A stretch of 34,252 nt of DNA from Roseomonas rosulenta (lineage in GTDB: Bacteria > Pseudomonadota > Alphaproteobacteria > Acetobacterales > Acetobacteraceae). Of this stretch, positions 15,276-23,402 are shown piece after piece. The position numbers and the translations under genes were made by a program. The stretch covers positions 1-34,252 of the forward strand of contig NZ_JACADR010000016.1 of NCBI RefSeq assembly GCF_016106005.1, written 5' to 3'. The notes under the pieces were generated by a model. That model did no database searches. It saw nothing but the letters and a program-made list of their open reading frames with translations, and was not told where the DNA came from. Numbering within the stretch: position 1 is the stretch's first letter; each line of letters starts with the position of its first letter.

Positions 15276-16262
15276 ATGATCCGCAGGACGCTGCTCGGCG
15301 CCGCCTTCGCCCTCGCCGCTCTGCCCGCGCTGGCGCAGCCGCGCGCGCCGGGCACCGACTATCCGAATCGGCCTGTGCGTATCGTCGTCGCCCTCGCCCC
15401 GGGCGGCAATGCCGACATCAATGCGCGCCTGGTCGCGACCGGCCTGTCGCAGCGGCTCGGCCAGCAATTCGTGGTGGAGAACCGCCCCTCGGGCGGCGGC
15501 ACCGTGGCCTTCGAGACGGTCGCGCAGACCCCGCCCGACGGCTACACGTTGCTGGTGGGCGCGCTGGGCTCGCATACGCTCAATGTCGGGCTCTATGGCG
15601 ACCGGCTGCGCGTGCATCCGCTGACCGGCGTCGATCACATCACCATCTCCAGCCATTCGGCGATCGTGCTGGTGGTGAACAACAACTTCCCAGCGCGCAC
15701 GCTGGCGGAATTCCGCGCGCAGCTCGCGGCCAATCCGAACCGCTTCGACTTCGGCTCCTCGGGCAATGGCACCACGGGGCACATCGCGGCCGCGCTGATG
15801 CTGCACCTGATGGGCGCGCAGGCGCAGCATGTGCCCTATCGCGGTTCGGCCGCGGCCTTCCAGGACCTTCTGGCCGGGCGCACGGCATTTCAGGCCGACA
15901 CCATCTCCTTCGTGACGGAGCCGATCCGTAGCGGCCAGGTGCGTGGCCTCGTGATCGCCACCCCGCAGCGCTCGCCCATGATCCCGGACGTTCCGACCTC
16001 GGCCGAGGCCGGGCTGCCGGACTTCCAGGCGACCACCTGGACGCCGTGGTCGGCCACGCTCGGCACGCCCGCGCCGATCCGCCAGTTCCTCTACGAGCAG
16101 ATCACCGAGGTGCTAAAGACACCCGAGGTGCGCGACCGCCTGATCGCGCTCGGCAACACCATCCCCGAGGGCATGACGCCCGACGCCACGCGCGCCTTCA
16201 TCGCGGCCGAGATCGACAAGTGGGTGCCGATCGTCCGCGCCTCCGGCGCGCGGGTCGATTGA
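15276..16262 (+). CDS. Bug family tripartite tricarboxylate transporter substrate-binding protein
   Basis: A 328-residue periplasmic binding protein. It has a cleavable signal sequence (MIRRTLLGAAFALAALPALAQ) and the Bug signature YPNRPVRIVVALAPGG with the ligand-contacting Asp in GGNADINAR. FVVENRPSGGG, PPDGYTLLVG and DVPTSAEAGLPDF follow. Such proteins bind carboxylates or amides in one closed pocket. No TctA or TctB membrane subunits lie nearby, as is usual for this expanded family. GGGAGGA precedes the ATG at 15276; the earlier ATG at 15255 overlaps the FAA stop and would spoil the signal peptide. It ends directly against the convergent NTF2-like gene. Confidence 0.93.
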   Translation: MIRRTLLGAAFALAALPALAQPRAPGTDYPNRPVRIVVALAPGGNADINARLVATGLSQRLGQQFVVENRPSGGGTVAFETVAQTPPDGYTLLVGALGSHTLNVGLYGDRLRVHPLTGVDHITISSHSAIVLVVNNNFPARTLAEFRAQLAANPNRFDFGSSGNGTTGHIAAALMLHLMGAQAQHVPYRGSAAAFQDLLAGRTAFQADTISFVTEPIRSGQVRGLVIATPQRSPMIPDVPTSAEAGLPDFQATTWTPWSATLGTPAPIRQFLYEQITEVLKTPEVRDRLIALGNTIPEGMTPDATRAFIAAEIDKWVPIVRASGARVD

Positions 16263-16640
16263 TCAGTCGCGTGTATCGGTGCGGAACACCTTGCTCACGA
16301 TCCGCCAGCCCTGCTGCGTCTTCAACAGCACCAGGTAATCGGTGAAGTAGCGCGGCGGGATCTGGCAGGCGACCTTGGCCAGGGCGGTCTCCGGGCCGGA
16401 CTGGTCGATCATCAACACCCGGTCGTCGCGCGCCAGGCCCTGCGCCTTGGCGTTCGGCCGGTTGCGCACCCATTCGAACCACTGCTCGCGCGGCAGGTCC
16501 TGCACGACACCGTCCTTGTCGGAATACAGGTGCGCGCAAGGGTGGAAGGCGGCATCGAGCTTCGCCACGTCGCCTTCGTGCAGCCCGTCGAAATAGGTCT
16601 GCAGCACGGCCTCGATGGCGGCGATGTCGGTAGCTGGCAT
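16263..16640 (-). CDS. Nuclear transport factor 2-like (SnoaL/lumazine-binding type) protein
   Basis: A 125-residue cone-fold protein of the NTF2-like superfamily. The N-terminal helix pair IEAVLQTYFDGLHEGD with LDAAFHPCAHLYSD, and the C-terminal sheet YFTDYLVLLKTQQGWRIVSK, match small proteins annotated as putative lumazine-binding or NTF2-like. No catalytic residues can be assigned safely; members include isomerases, hydrolases and non-enzymatic binders. GGGAGGG lies upstream of the ATG. Its stop touches that of the convergent Bug gene with no gap, and it is divergent from the next Bug gene. Confidence 0.82.
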   Translation of the reverse strand: MPATDIAAIEAVLQTYFDGLHEGDVAKLDAAFHPCAHLYSDKDGVVQDLPREQWFEWVRNRPNAKAQGLARDDRVLMIDQSGPETALAKVACQIPPRYFTDYLVLLKTQQGWRIVSKVFRTDTRD

Positions 16641-16741
16641 GGGTCTCGTCCCTCCCGAATGGCGCGCGCATCCTGCCTCGGAACACTGGACGTTTACAGG
16701 GGCGGCCGGGCAGGGGAATGTCCGCGCCAGGGAGAACCGTC

Positions 16742-17710
16742 ATGAAGACCGCCCGCCGCACCGTCCTTGCTGGGGCCGCAGCCCTCGCGCTGCCTGCGCC
16801 GCTCGCCGCGCAGGGCGCCTGGCCGACACGCCCGGTGCGCCTCATCGTGCCCTATGCCGCGAGCGGGGGCACCGACATCCTGGCGCGCGCGCTGGCCGAG
16901 GCGCTGCGCCCTGCCCTGCCGCAGCCCATCGTGGTGGAGAACCGCGCCGGTGCGGCCGGCGTCATCGGCTCCGAGGTGGTGGCGCGCGCCGAGCCCGACG
17001 GCTACACGCTGCTGATGGTGGTCAGTACGCATGTGATGAACCGCTACCACCTGCCCTCCCTGCCCTACGACCCGATCCGCGACTTCACGCCGATCGCCAT
17101 GCTCACGCGCAACACCATGGTGCTGGTGGCTGGGGCGAACCAGCCCTTCGACAGCCTGCGCGCCATGATCGACCACGCCAAGCGCAACCCCGGGCGCGTG
17201 GGCACCGGCAGCACCGAGGCGCTGTCCTCCTTCATCGGGCAGGAGCTCGCACGGCGCGCGGGCATCGACATGCCCGACGTGGCGTATCGCTCGGGCGGGC
17301 AGCTGATGAACGACATCGTCGCCGGCCACCTGCCTACTGGCTGGACCAGTACGGTCAGCGCCATGCCGCATATCGGCACCGGCCGCGTGCGCGTGCTGGC
17401 GGTCTCGACCGGGACGCGCACGCCCTATTTCCCCGACGCGCCGACCGCCGCCGAGCAGGGCGTACGCGAGTTCGACCTCTCGGGCTGGGTCGCGCTGCTC
17501 GGCCCGCCGCGCATGGACGCCGGGCTGGTCGGTACGATCGGCGGCGCTGTGCAGCGCGTCTTTGACGACGCTGGCTTCCAGCAGCGCCTGGTGGCCCTCA
17601 GTGTCGAGCGCGATTTCCGCCCGCCCGCCGCGCTGCTGGAAGCCATGCAGCGCGACGACCAGATCTGGGCCGCCGCCGCGCAGGCCGGCCACATCCGACC
17701 GCAGCAATAG
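16742..17710 (+). CDS. Bug family tripartite tricarboxylate transporter substrate-binding protein
   Basis: A 322-residue periplasmic solute-binding protein. Its signal peptide MKTARRTVLAGAAALALPAP has a twin-arginine-like ARRTVLAG. The family motifs are WPTRPVRLIVPYAASGGTD, VVENRAGAAGVIG, EPDGYTLLMV and DAPTAAEQGVREF. GGGAGA upstream supports the ATG at 16742 over an in-frame ATG at 16718. The ICL/PEP mutase gene starts 10 bp later, so the ligand is probably a di- or tricarboxylate handled by that lyase (inference). No TTT membrane genes are present. Confidence 0.93.
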   Translation: MKTARRTVLAGAAALALPAPLAAQGAWPTRPVRLIVPYAASGGTDILARALAEALRPALPQPIVVENRAGAAGVIGSEVVARAEPDGYTLLMVVSTHVMNRYHLPSLPYDPIRDFTPIAMLTRNTMVLVAGANQPFDSLRAMIDHAKRNPGRVGTGSTEALSSFIGQELARRAGIDMPDVAYRSGGQLMNDIVAGHLPTGWTSTVSAMPHIGTGRVRVLAVSTGTRTPYFPDAPTAAEQGVREFDLSGWVALLGPPRMDAGLVGTIGGAVQRVFDDAGFQQRLVALSVERDFRPPAALLEAMQRDDQIWAAAAQAGHIRPQQ

Positions 17711-17720
17711 GACCACGACC

Positions 17721-18599
17721 ATGGCCAATCCCGCGCTCCGCAAAGCCTTCGCCGAGAAGCGATTCATCGTCGCTCCGGGGATCTTCGACATGATCTCGGC
17801 CAAGGTGGCCGACGGCATGGGCTTCGACTGCCTCTACGGCACCGGTTTCGGCACGGTGGCCTCGCATCTCGGCGTGCCGGATGCGGGCATCGCGACCTAT
17901 ACCGACATGGTCAGCCGCATGGGGCAGATGGCGCGCGGCGTGCGCACGCCGATGATCGCCGATGCCGATACCGGCTATGGCGGGCTGCTCAACGTGCGCC
18001 ACACCGTGATGGGCTACGAGGCGGCAGGGATTTCGGGCATCCAGCTCGAAGACCAGGAGATGCCCAAGAAATGCGGCCACACGCCCGGCCGCCGCGTCAT
18101 CCCGGCCGAGGAGATGGTGCTCAAGATCAAGGTCGCGGCCGAGGCGCGCACCAGCCCCGACTTCCTGATCGTGGCCCGCACCGATGCGCGCACCACGCTC
18201 GGCCTCGAGGAAGCGATCCGCCGCGGGCGCATGTTCGGCGAGGCCGGCGCGGACATCGTCTTCATCGAGAGCCCCGAGAGCGAGGAGGAGATGCGCGCCA
18301 TCGGCAAGGCCATCGACAAGCCGCTGCTCGCCAACATGGTGGAGGGCGGGCGCACGCCGCTGCTGCCGGCGGCCAAGCTGGCCGAGATAGGCTACGCCAT
18401 CGCGATCTACCCGGCGGTGGGCTTCCTCGCCATGGCGGCGGCGATGGAGCGCGTCTATGCCCACCTAAAGCAGCACGGCGACAGCATCGCCATCGGCGAA
18501 TCCTATGGCTTCAAGCGCATGACGGAACTGATGGGCTTCCCCGAGGTCTGGGACTTCGAGACGCGCTGGGCGCAGCAGCCCGCGAAGGCCGCCGAATGA
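17721..18599 (+). CDS. Isocitrate lyase/PEP mutase family protein
   Basis: A 292-residue alpha/beta-barrel enzyme. DADTGYGG (81-88) holds the Mg2+-binding aspartates and KKCGH (116-120) carries Cys118, the acid/base of lyases in this superfamily; phosphonate mutases lack it. QLEDQEMP precedes the gating loop. Relatives include 2-methylisocitrate lyase, dimethylmalate lyase and oxaloacetate decarboxylase, so cleavage or decarboxylation of a 2-hydroxy or 2-oxo acid is expected. The gene lies between a Bug protein (10 bp upstream) and a HAD dehalogenase (ATGA overlap), forming a small operon. Confidence 0.9.
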   Translation: MANPALRKAFAEKRFIVAPGIFDMISAKVADGMGFDCLYGTGFGTVASHLGVPDAGIATYTDMVSRMGQMARGVRTPMIADADTGYGGLLNVRHTVMGYEAAGISGIQLEDQEMPKKCGHTPGRRVIPAEEMVLKIKVAAEARTSPDFLIVARTDARTTLGLEEAIRRGRMFGEAGADIVFIESPESEEEMRAIGKAIDKPLLANMVEGGRTPLLPAAKLAEIGYAIAIYPAVGFLAMAAAMERVYAHLKQHGDSIAIGESYGFKRMTELMGFPEVWDFETRWAQQPAKAAE

Positions 18600-19312
18600 G
18601 CGCGCTTCCCCATGTGAAGGCGCTGGTCTTCGACGTGTTCGGCACCGTCGTGGACTGGCGCAGCGGCGTGGCGCGCGACGCGAAGACCTTCCTCTCGAAG
18701 CACAACCGCACTGACGTGGATCCCTTCGCCTTCGCCGATGCCTGGCGCCGGCGCTACCAGCCGGCGATGGAGGAGGTGCGCTCCGGCCGCCGCCCCTTCA
18801 CGCGGCTCGATGTGCTGCACCGGGAGAACCTCGACGCGCTATTGGCGGAACACGGCATCGCCGCGGAGGAGGGCGAGTGCCAATGGCTGAACCGCGCCTG
18901 GCATCGCCTCGACCCCTGGCCCGACACCATCCCCGGCCTGATCCGGCTGAAGGCGCGCCACTTCATCGCGCCGCTGTCCAACGGCAACATCCTGCTGCTG
19001 GCGAACATGGCCAAGCGCGCGGGCATCCCCTGGGATGCGATTCTGGGGGCGGAGCCGGTGCAGGCCTACAAGCCGCAGCCTGAGGCCTATACGCGCACGG
19101 CCGAGATCCTTGGCCACGCACCGGGCGAAGTCGCGCTGGTCGCCGCCCATAACGGCGATCTGGCGGCGGCGCGCAAGGCGGGGCTCGCCACCGCCTTCGT
19201 GCTGCGCCCGGCGGAGCACGGCGCCGCGCAGACCACCGATACGCGCGCCGAATCCGACTGGGGTGTGATCGCCGGCAGCTTCGAGGAACTGGCCGACCAG
19301 CTGGGCTGCTGA
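18596..19312 (+). CDS. Haloacid dehalogenase type II (HAD superfamily)
   Basis: A 238-residue HAD hydrolase of the (S)-2-haloacid dehalogenase group. The nucleophile is Asp13 in VFDVFGTVVDW. LSNGN is motif II, YKPQPEAY holds the motif III lysine, and AAHNGDLAAA is motif IV in the form usual for type II haloacid dehalogenases. An arginine-rich DAWRRRYQPAM segment corresponds to the substrate carboxylate-binding Arg region. It would replace a halogen by hydroxyl in 2-halo acids, or act on a related acid. The ATG overlaps the lyase stop by 4 bp. A hairpin follows the stop. Confidence 0.9.
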   Translation: MSALPHVKALVFDVFGTVVDWRSGVARDAKTFLSKHNRTDVDPFAFADAWRRRYQPAMEEVRSGRRPFTRLDVLHRENLDALLAEHGIAAEEGECQWLNRAWHRLDPWPDTIPGLIRLKARHFIAPLSNGNILLLANMAKRAGIPWDAILGAEPVQAYKPQPEAYTRTAEILGHAPGEVALVAAHNGDLAAARKAGLATAFVLRPAEHGAAQTTDTRAESDWGVIAGSFEELADQLGC

Positions 19313-19352
19313 ACCCTGGTTCGGCCACGCGCTGGACGCGATTGCCGCCGAC

Positions 19353-19374
19353 GGCCCGGCAACAACGCCGGGCC
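19353..19374. terminator. Hairpin between convergent HAD and Bug genes
   Basis: GGCCCGGC (19353-19360) and GCCGGGCC (19367-19374) form an 8-bp perfect stem with loop AACAAC, in the 79 bp between two converging stops. No T-run is present. The bidirectional terminator role is inferred from position. Confidence 0.55.
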
Positions 19375-19391
19375 TGCGGGCGGCGCGTCGC

Positions 19392-20372
19392 TCACTCCGC
19401 GCGGATGTTGCCCTCGCGGATCACCGGCCCCCACTTGGCGATGTCGCCAGCGACCAGGGCCGCGAACTCCGCCGGCGTGCCGGCGACGATCTCGGCCGCC
19501 TGGCGGGTCTCGACGGCGGACTTCACCTCGGGGTTGGTGATGATGGCGCGGAAGGCGGCGTTGATGCGCTGCACCAGCGCGGCATCCATCCCCGCGGGGC
19601 CGGAGATGCCGTGCCAGGTCATCGCCTCGAAGCCGGGGTAGCGGTCGGCAACGGCGGGAATGCCCGGCAGCGCGGGCACCGGGCGCGGCGTACCGATCGC
19701 GATGGCGCGCACCTTCTCCTCGCGGATGAAGGGCAGCGCGGTGGAGACGGAGGGGATGCTGAACTCTGTCTCGCCCGCGATGACGCTGCGCAGCACGTCG
19801 GCGCCGGAGCGGTAATGCACCGCGGTAAACTTCACGCCGGCGCGCTGCGCCAGCAGCTCGGCCGCAAGGTGGCTGACATGGCCCACGCCGGGCGAGGCAT
19901 AGGGAATGCCGTCCGTGCGCGCGCGCGCCAGCGCCGCAAGGTCGTCCAGCGTGCGCACGCGGCTGCTGGCCGGCACGATCACCACGATCGGCAGGTTCAC
20001 CAGGTGGATGATCGGCGTGAAGGCCGTGGCGGGATCGTAGGCGAGCCCGGGCTGCAGCAGCTTGCCGATCGCGTTGGCGCCGACATCGGCCATCATCAGT
20101 GTCTGCCCGTCGGGGCGCGACTGCGCGGTGAACTGGCCGGCAATGGCCCCGCCCGCGCCGGAGCGGTTCTCCACCACCATGGGGTGCCCGTTCGAATACG
20201 GCCCGAAGGCGTTGGCAACGGTGCGCGAGAGCGTATCCACCGCCCCGCCCGCACCGAAAGGCACCACCAGCCGCACGGGGCCGGTCGGCCAGGCGGCGGC
20301 CTGCGCATGGGCGAGCCCCGGCAGGGCAGCGGCGGCCACGCCCAGGGCGCGGCGGGTCAGTCGGATGGTCAT
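19392..20372 (-). CDS. Bug family tripartite tricarboxylate transporter substrate-binding protein
   Basis: A 326-residue periplasmic binding protein, the third in this window. The signal peptide is MTIRLTRRALGVAAAALPG followed by LAHAQ. It has WPTGPVRLVVPFGAGGAVD with the ligand-contacting Asp, VVENRSGAGGAIAG, VHYRSGADVLRSVIAGE and GIPAVADRYPGFEAM. GGGAGGA upstream of the ATG at 20372 decides the start over an in-frame ATG 27 bp earlier. It is divergent from the DUF1028 gene across 107 bp, and no membrane subunits are nearby. Confidence 0.93.
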   Translation of the reverse strand: MTIRLTRRALGVAAAALPGLAHAQAAAWPTGPVRLVVPFGAGGAVDTLSRTVANAFGPYSNGHPMVVENRSGAGGAIAGQFTAQSRPDGQTLMMADVGANAIGKLLQPGLAYDPATAFTPIIHLVNLPIVVIVPASSRVRTLDDLAALARARTDGIPYASPGVGHVSHLAAELLAQRAGVKFTAVHYRSGADVLRSVIAGETEFSIPSVSTALPFIREEKVRAIAIGTPRPVPALPGIPAVADRYPGFEAMTWHGISGPAGMDAALVQRINAAFRAIITNPEVKSAVETRQAAEIVAGTPAEFAALVAGDIAKWGPVIREGNIRAE

Positions 20373-20479
20373 GGCGCTGGTCCTCCCGTTGGATTGCATC
20401 CGTCATCGGCGGGCGGGCGCCCTGCTGTCAACAGCGGCGCGCCGGTGCAGGATGGGCGGGCACAGCGGAGCCCTTCCCC

Positions 20480-21199
20480 ATGACCTGGTCCATCGTCGCG
20501 CGTGATCCCGCAACCGGCGCCTTCGCCGTCGCGGTCACCACCTGCAACCTCGCGGTCGGCGCCGCCTGCCCCTTCCTGCGCACCGGGGTGGGCGCGGTCT
20601 CGACGCAATCCATGAGCAACCGCTACCTCGGCCCCGCGGTACTGGAGGCGCTGGCGCGCGGGCTTTCGCCGCGGCTCGCGCTGGACAGTGCTCTCGCGGG
20701 CGACGAGGGGCGCGGGCTGCGACAGATCCATGTGGTGGATGCCGCCGGGCGCGTTGCCGCGCATACCGGCGAGAATTGCGTCGAATGGTGCGGGTCGGTC
20801 GCCGGCGAGGGCTTCTCCGTCGCCGGCAACATGCTGGCGAATGGCTGCGTCATCGAGGCGACGGCCGAGGTCTTCGCCGCGCGCACCGACCTGCCCTTCG
20901 CCGAGCGCCTGATGGAAGCGCTGCATGCCGGCCAGGCCGAGGGCGGCGACAAGCGCGGGAAGCAGTCGGCCGCGCTGACGATCACCACGACCGAGGACTT
21001 CCCCGACATCAACCTGCGCGTGGACGACCATCCGGAACCGCTGGTGGAATTGTCGCGGCTGCTGGCGCTGTGGCGCGTACAGGCGGAGCCGACCCAGCAC
21101 ACCCGCCCCTCGCGCGCCAATCCGGCGGGGCTGACCGACCTCGATGCGATCGAGGCCGGCTGGCGCGCGCGCGGGCTGGACCTGCGCCTGCGCCGCTGA
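20480..21199 (+). CDS. DUF1028 domain-containing protein (Ntn-hydrolase-like)
   Basis: A 239-residue protein that fits DUF1028 along its full length. It begins MTWSIVARDPATGAFAVAV, has AVGAACPFLRTGVGAVSTQS, GRVAAHTGENCVEWCG and GFSVAGNMLANG, and ends in a long helical part. The family has an Ntn-hydrolase-like fold and often neighbours amino-acid or peptide catabolism genes; no reaction is established to my knowledge. The residue following Met1 is Thr, which could be an N-terminal nucleophile if Met is removed (speculative). It leads a plus-strand run into a tartrate/malate-type dehydrogenase 58 bp downstream. Confidence 0.88.
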   Translation: MTWSIVARDPATGAFAVAVTTCNLAVGAACPFLRTGVGAVSTQSMSNRYLGPAVLEALARGLSPRLALDSALAGDEGRGLRQIHVVDAAGRVAAHTGENCVEWCGSVAGEGFSVAGNMLANGCVIEATAEVFAARTDLPFAERLMEALHAGQAEGGDKRGKQSAALTITTTEDFPDINLRVDDHPEPLVELSRLLALWRVQAEPTQHTRPSRANPAGLTDLDAIEAGWRARGLDLRLRR

Positions 21200-21257
21200 G
21201 CCCTTGCGCGCCGCCGCGCCGCGCGCCACACGGTCGCCGCCACAGGAGGGACAGCAC

Positions 21258-22334
21258 ATGCGCCAGCACAGGATCGCCGCCATCGGGGGCGACGGCATCG
21301 GGCCCGAGGTGATCGCCGCGGGCTGCCGCGTGCTGGAAGCGACCGCCGCCGCGCAGGGCGGCTTCTCGGTGGCCTTCGAATCCTTCGACTGGGGCAGCGA
21401 AATGTACCGCCGCACCGAGAAGATGATGCCGGATGACGGGCTCAAGCAGCTCGAGGGCTTCGACGCCATCTTCTTCGGCGCGGTCGGCGCGCCGGACATC
21501 CCCGACCACATCACCCTGTGGGAGCTGCGGCTCGCGATCTGCCAGGGCTTCGACCAGTACGCGAATGTGCGCCCCACCCGCCTGCTGCCAGGCGTGCGCG
21601 GGCCGCTGCGCGAGGATCTCGGCCGCCAGATCGACTGGGTGATCGTGCGCGAGAACAGTGAGGGCGAGTACGCCGGCGTCGGCGGGCGCGCGCATCGCGG
21701 CCTGCCGATCGAAGTCGCGATGGATGTTGCGGTCTTCACCCGCGACGGCGTGGCGCGCATCTGCCGCCATGCCTGCGAGGTGGCGATGTCCCGCCCGCGC
21801 AAGCTGCTCACGGTGGTGACGAAGTCCAACGCCCAGCGCCACGGCATGGTGATGTGGGACGAGGTCTGCGCCGAGGTCACCGCGCAATACCCCGAGCTCG
21901 CGGTCGACAAGATGCTGGTCGATGCCATGACCGCGCGCATGGTGATGAAGCCGGGCACGATCGACACGGTGGTGGCCACGAACCTGCATGCCGATATCCT
22001 GTCGGACCTGGCCTCGGCGCTGGCCGGGTCGCTCGGCATCGGGGCGACCGGCAACATCGACCCGCAGCGGCGCCGGCCCTCGATGTTCGAGCCGATCCAT
22101 GGCTCGGCCTTCGACATCACCGGTAAGGGCATCGCCAATCCGCTCGGCTCCTTCTGGACGGCGGCGATGATGCTGGAGCACCTGGGCGAGGCACCCGCCG
22201 CGCAGCGCCTGATGCGCGCGGTGGAAGCGGTCACGGCGCGCGGTGACGTGCTGACACCCGACCTCGGCGGCACGGCGACAACCGACCACGTCACCCAGGC
22301 GGTGATCGCGGCATTGTCGGGCGCCAACACGTAG
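21258..22334 (+). CDS. Isopropylmalate/isocitrate dehydrogenase family protein, tartrate or D-malate dehydrogenase-like
   Basis: A 358-residue beta-decarboxylating dehydrogenase. GGDGIGPEV starts the fold at residue 10. ANVRPTRLLPGVRGPL and VIVRENSEGEYAGVGGR carry substrate-binding arginines and the selectivity loop. TKSNAQRHG holds the catalytic Lys, and DAMTARMVMKP with NLHADILSDLA holds the metal-binding aspartates. The RENSEGEYAGVGGR form and 358-residue length suit TtuC-type tartrate dehydrogenase or D-malate dehydrogenase, with NAD+ as cofactor. AGGAGGG lies upstream of the ATG. Confidence 0.88.
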   Translation: MRQHRIAAIGGDGIGPEVIAAGCRVLEATAAAQGGFSVAFESFDWGSEMYRRTEKMMPDDGLKQLEGFDAIFFGAVGAPDIPDHITLWELRLAICQGFDQYANVRPTRLLPGVRGPLREDLGRQIDWVIVRENSEGEYAGVGGRAHRGLPIEVAMDVAVFTRDGVARICRHACEVAMSRPRKLLTVVTKSNAQRHGMVMWDEVCAEVTAQYPELAVDKMLVDAMTARMVMKPGTIDTVVATNLHADILSDLASALAGSLGIGATGNIDPQRRRPSMFEPIHGSAFDITGKGIANPLGSFWTAAMMLEHLGEAPAAQRLMRAVEAVTARGDVLTPDLGGTATTDHVTQAVIAALSGANT

Positions 22335-22418
22335 CGGGTTGCGCCCTTGTCCGTTTCGTCGTCTGCTTCGCCCCCGGGACTACGCCGCGCGGCAGCAAAC
22401 GACACAGGGAGACGGACG

Positions 22419-23402
22419 ATGATGCGCCATTGCATCGCGGCCGGGCTGTTCGCGCTCGCGGCCTTCGCAGCGCAGCCCGCCCGTGCCCAGGACAGGGTCC
22501 TGCTGCAACTCGATTGGATCCCCACGGGCGAGCACGCCGCCTACTTCGCCGGTGCCGCACGCGGCGCCTGGCGGGAACAGGGGATCGAGCTCTCGCTCAC
22601 CCGCGGCTATGGCTCCGGCGACACGGTGAACAAGGTGGCGGCGGGCACGGCGGCCTTCGGGGTCGCCGACATCAGCGCGGTGATGGCGGCGCGTGCCCGG
22701 CAGAACACGCCAGTGCGCGCCATCATGCAGATCTATACGCATTCGCCGCATTCGCTCTTTGTGCTGCGCTCCTCCGGCATCACCAATTTCCGCGGGCTGG
22801 AAGGCCGGCGCATCGGCATCACGCCGGGCAACAGCCACCGGCTGTATTTCCCCGAGGTCGCGCGCCGCGCCGGGACCGATCCCGACCGCATCACCTGGGT
22901 GAACACGGATGCCTCGGCCATGGCGGCGCTGCTGATCAGCCGCCGACTGGACGCCGCGCCCTTCTTCGCCATCCATCACTACTACCAGAACAAGGCGGCG
23001 CAGCGGGCCGGCGAGGAGATCGTGGTGCTGCCCTTCGTCGAGACGGGCTTCGCGATCTACGCCACGACACTCATGGCGACCGACGAGACCATCCAGCGCA
23101 ACCCCGACCTGGTGCGCCGCTTCCTCCGCGGGGCGACCAATGCCCTCACCTGGGCGAACGAGAACCAGGAGGAGGCCTGCCGCCTGCACGTGCAGCGCAA
23201 CCGTGAGGTCGAGCTCGACGACTGCCAGGGCTCGCTGCGCGCCACCATGACCTACGTCTTCACCGATCATGCGCGGCAGACCGGCCTTGGCCGGCAGGAT
23301 CCGGAGCGGCTGCGTTTCACCTGGGAACAGGTCGCTGCGTCGCAGCAGATCGACCCCGCCTGGGACTATCGCCAGGCGGTGGATACCAGCCTGCTGCCGT
23401 GA
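22419..23402 (+). CDS. ABC transporter substrate-binding protein, NMT1/THI5-like
   Basis: A 327-residue periplasmic binding protein with a signal peptide (AAGLFALAAFAAQPARAQ). LLQLDWIPTGEHAAYFAG, GIELSLTRGYGSGDTVNKV, GVADISAVMAAR and GRRIGITPGNSHRLYFPEV follow the NMT1/SsuA-like fold used for pyrimidines, nitrate, sulfonates and related small molecules. AGGGAGA precedes two adjacent ATG codons (22419 and 22422); either could be used. The ATPase gene overlaps the stop as GTGA. The ligand may be the substrate of the amidohydrolase encoded downstream. Confidence 0.9.
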   Translation: MMRHCIAAGLFALAAFAAQPARAQDRVLLQLDWIPTGEHAAYFAGAARGAWREQGIELSLTRGYGSGDTVNKVAAGTAAFGVADISAVMAARARQNTPVRAIMQIYTHSPHSLFVLRSSGITNFRGLEGRRIGITPGNSHRLYFPEVARRAGTDPDRITWVNTDASAMAALLISRRLDAAPFFAIHHYYQNKAAQRAGEEIVVLPFVETGFAIYATTLMATDETIQRNPDLVRRFLRGATNALTWANENQEEACRLHVQRNREVELDDCQGSLRATMTYVFTDHARQTGLGRQDPERLRFTWEQVAASQQIDPAWDYRQAVDTSLLP

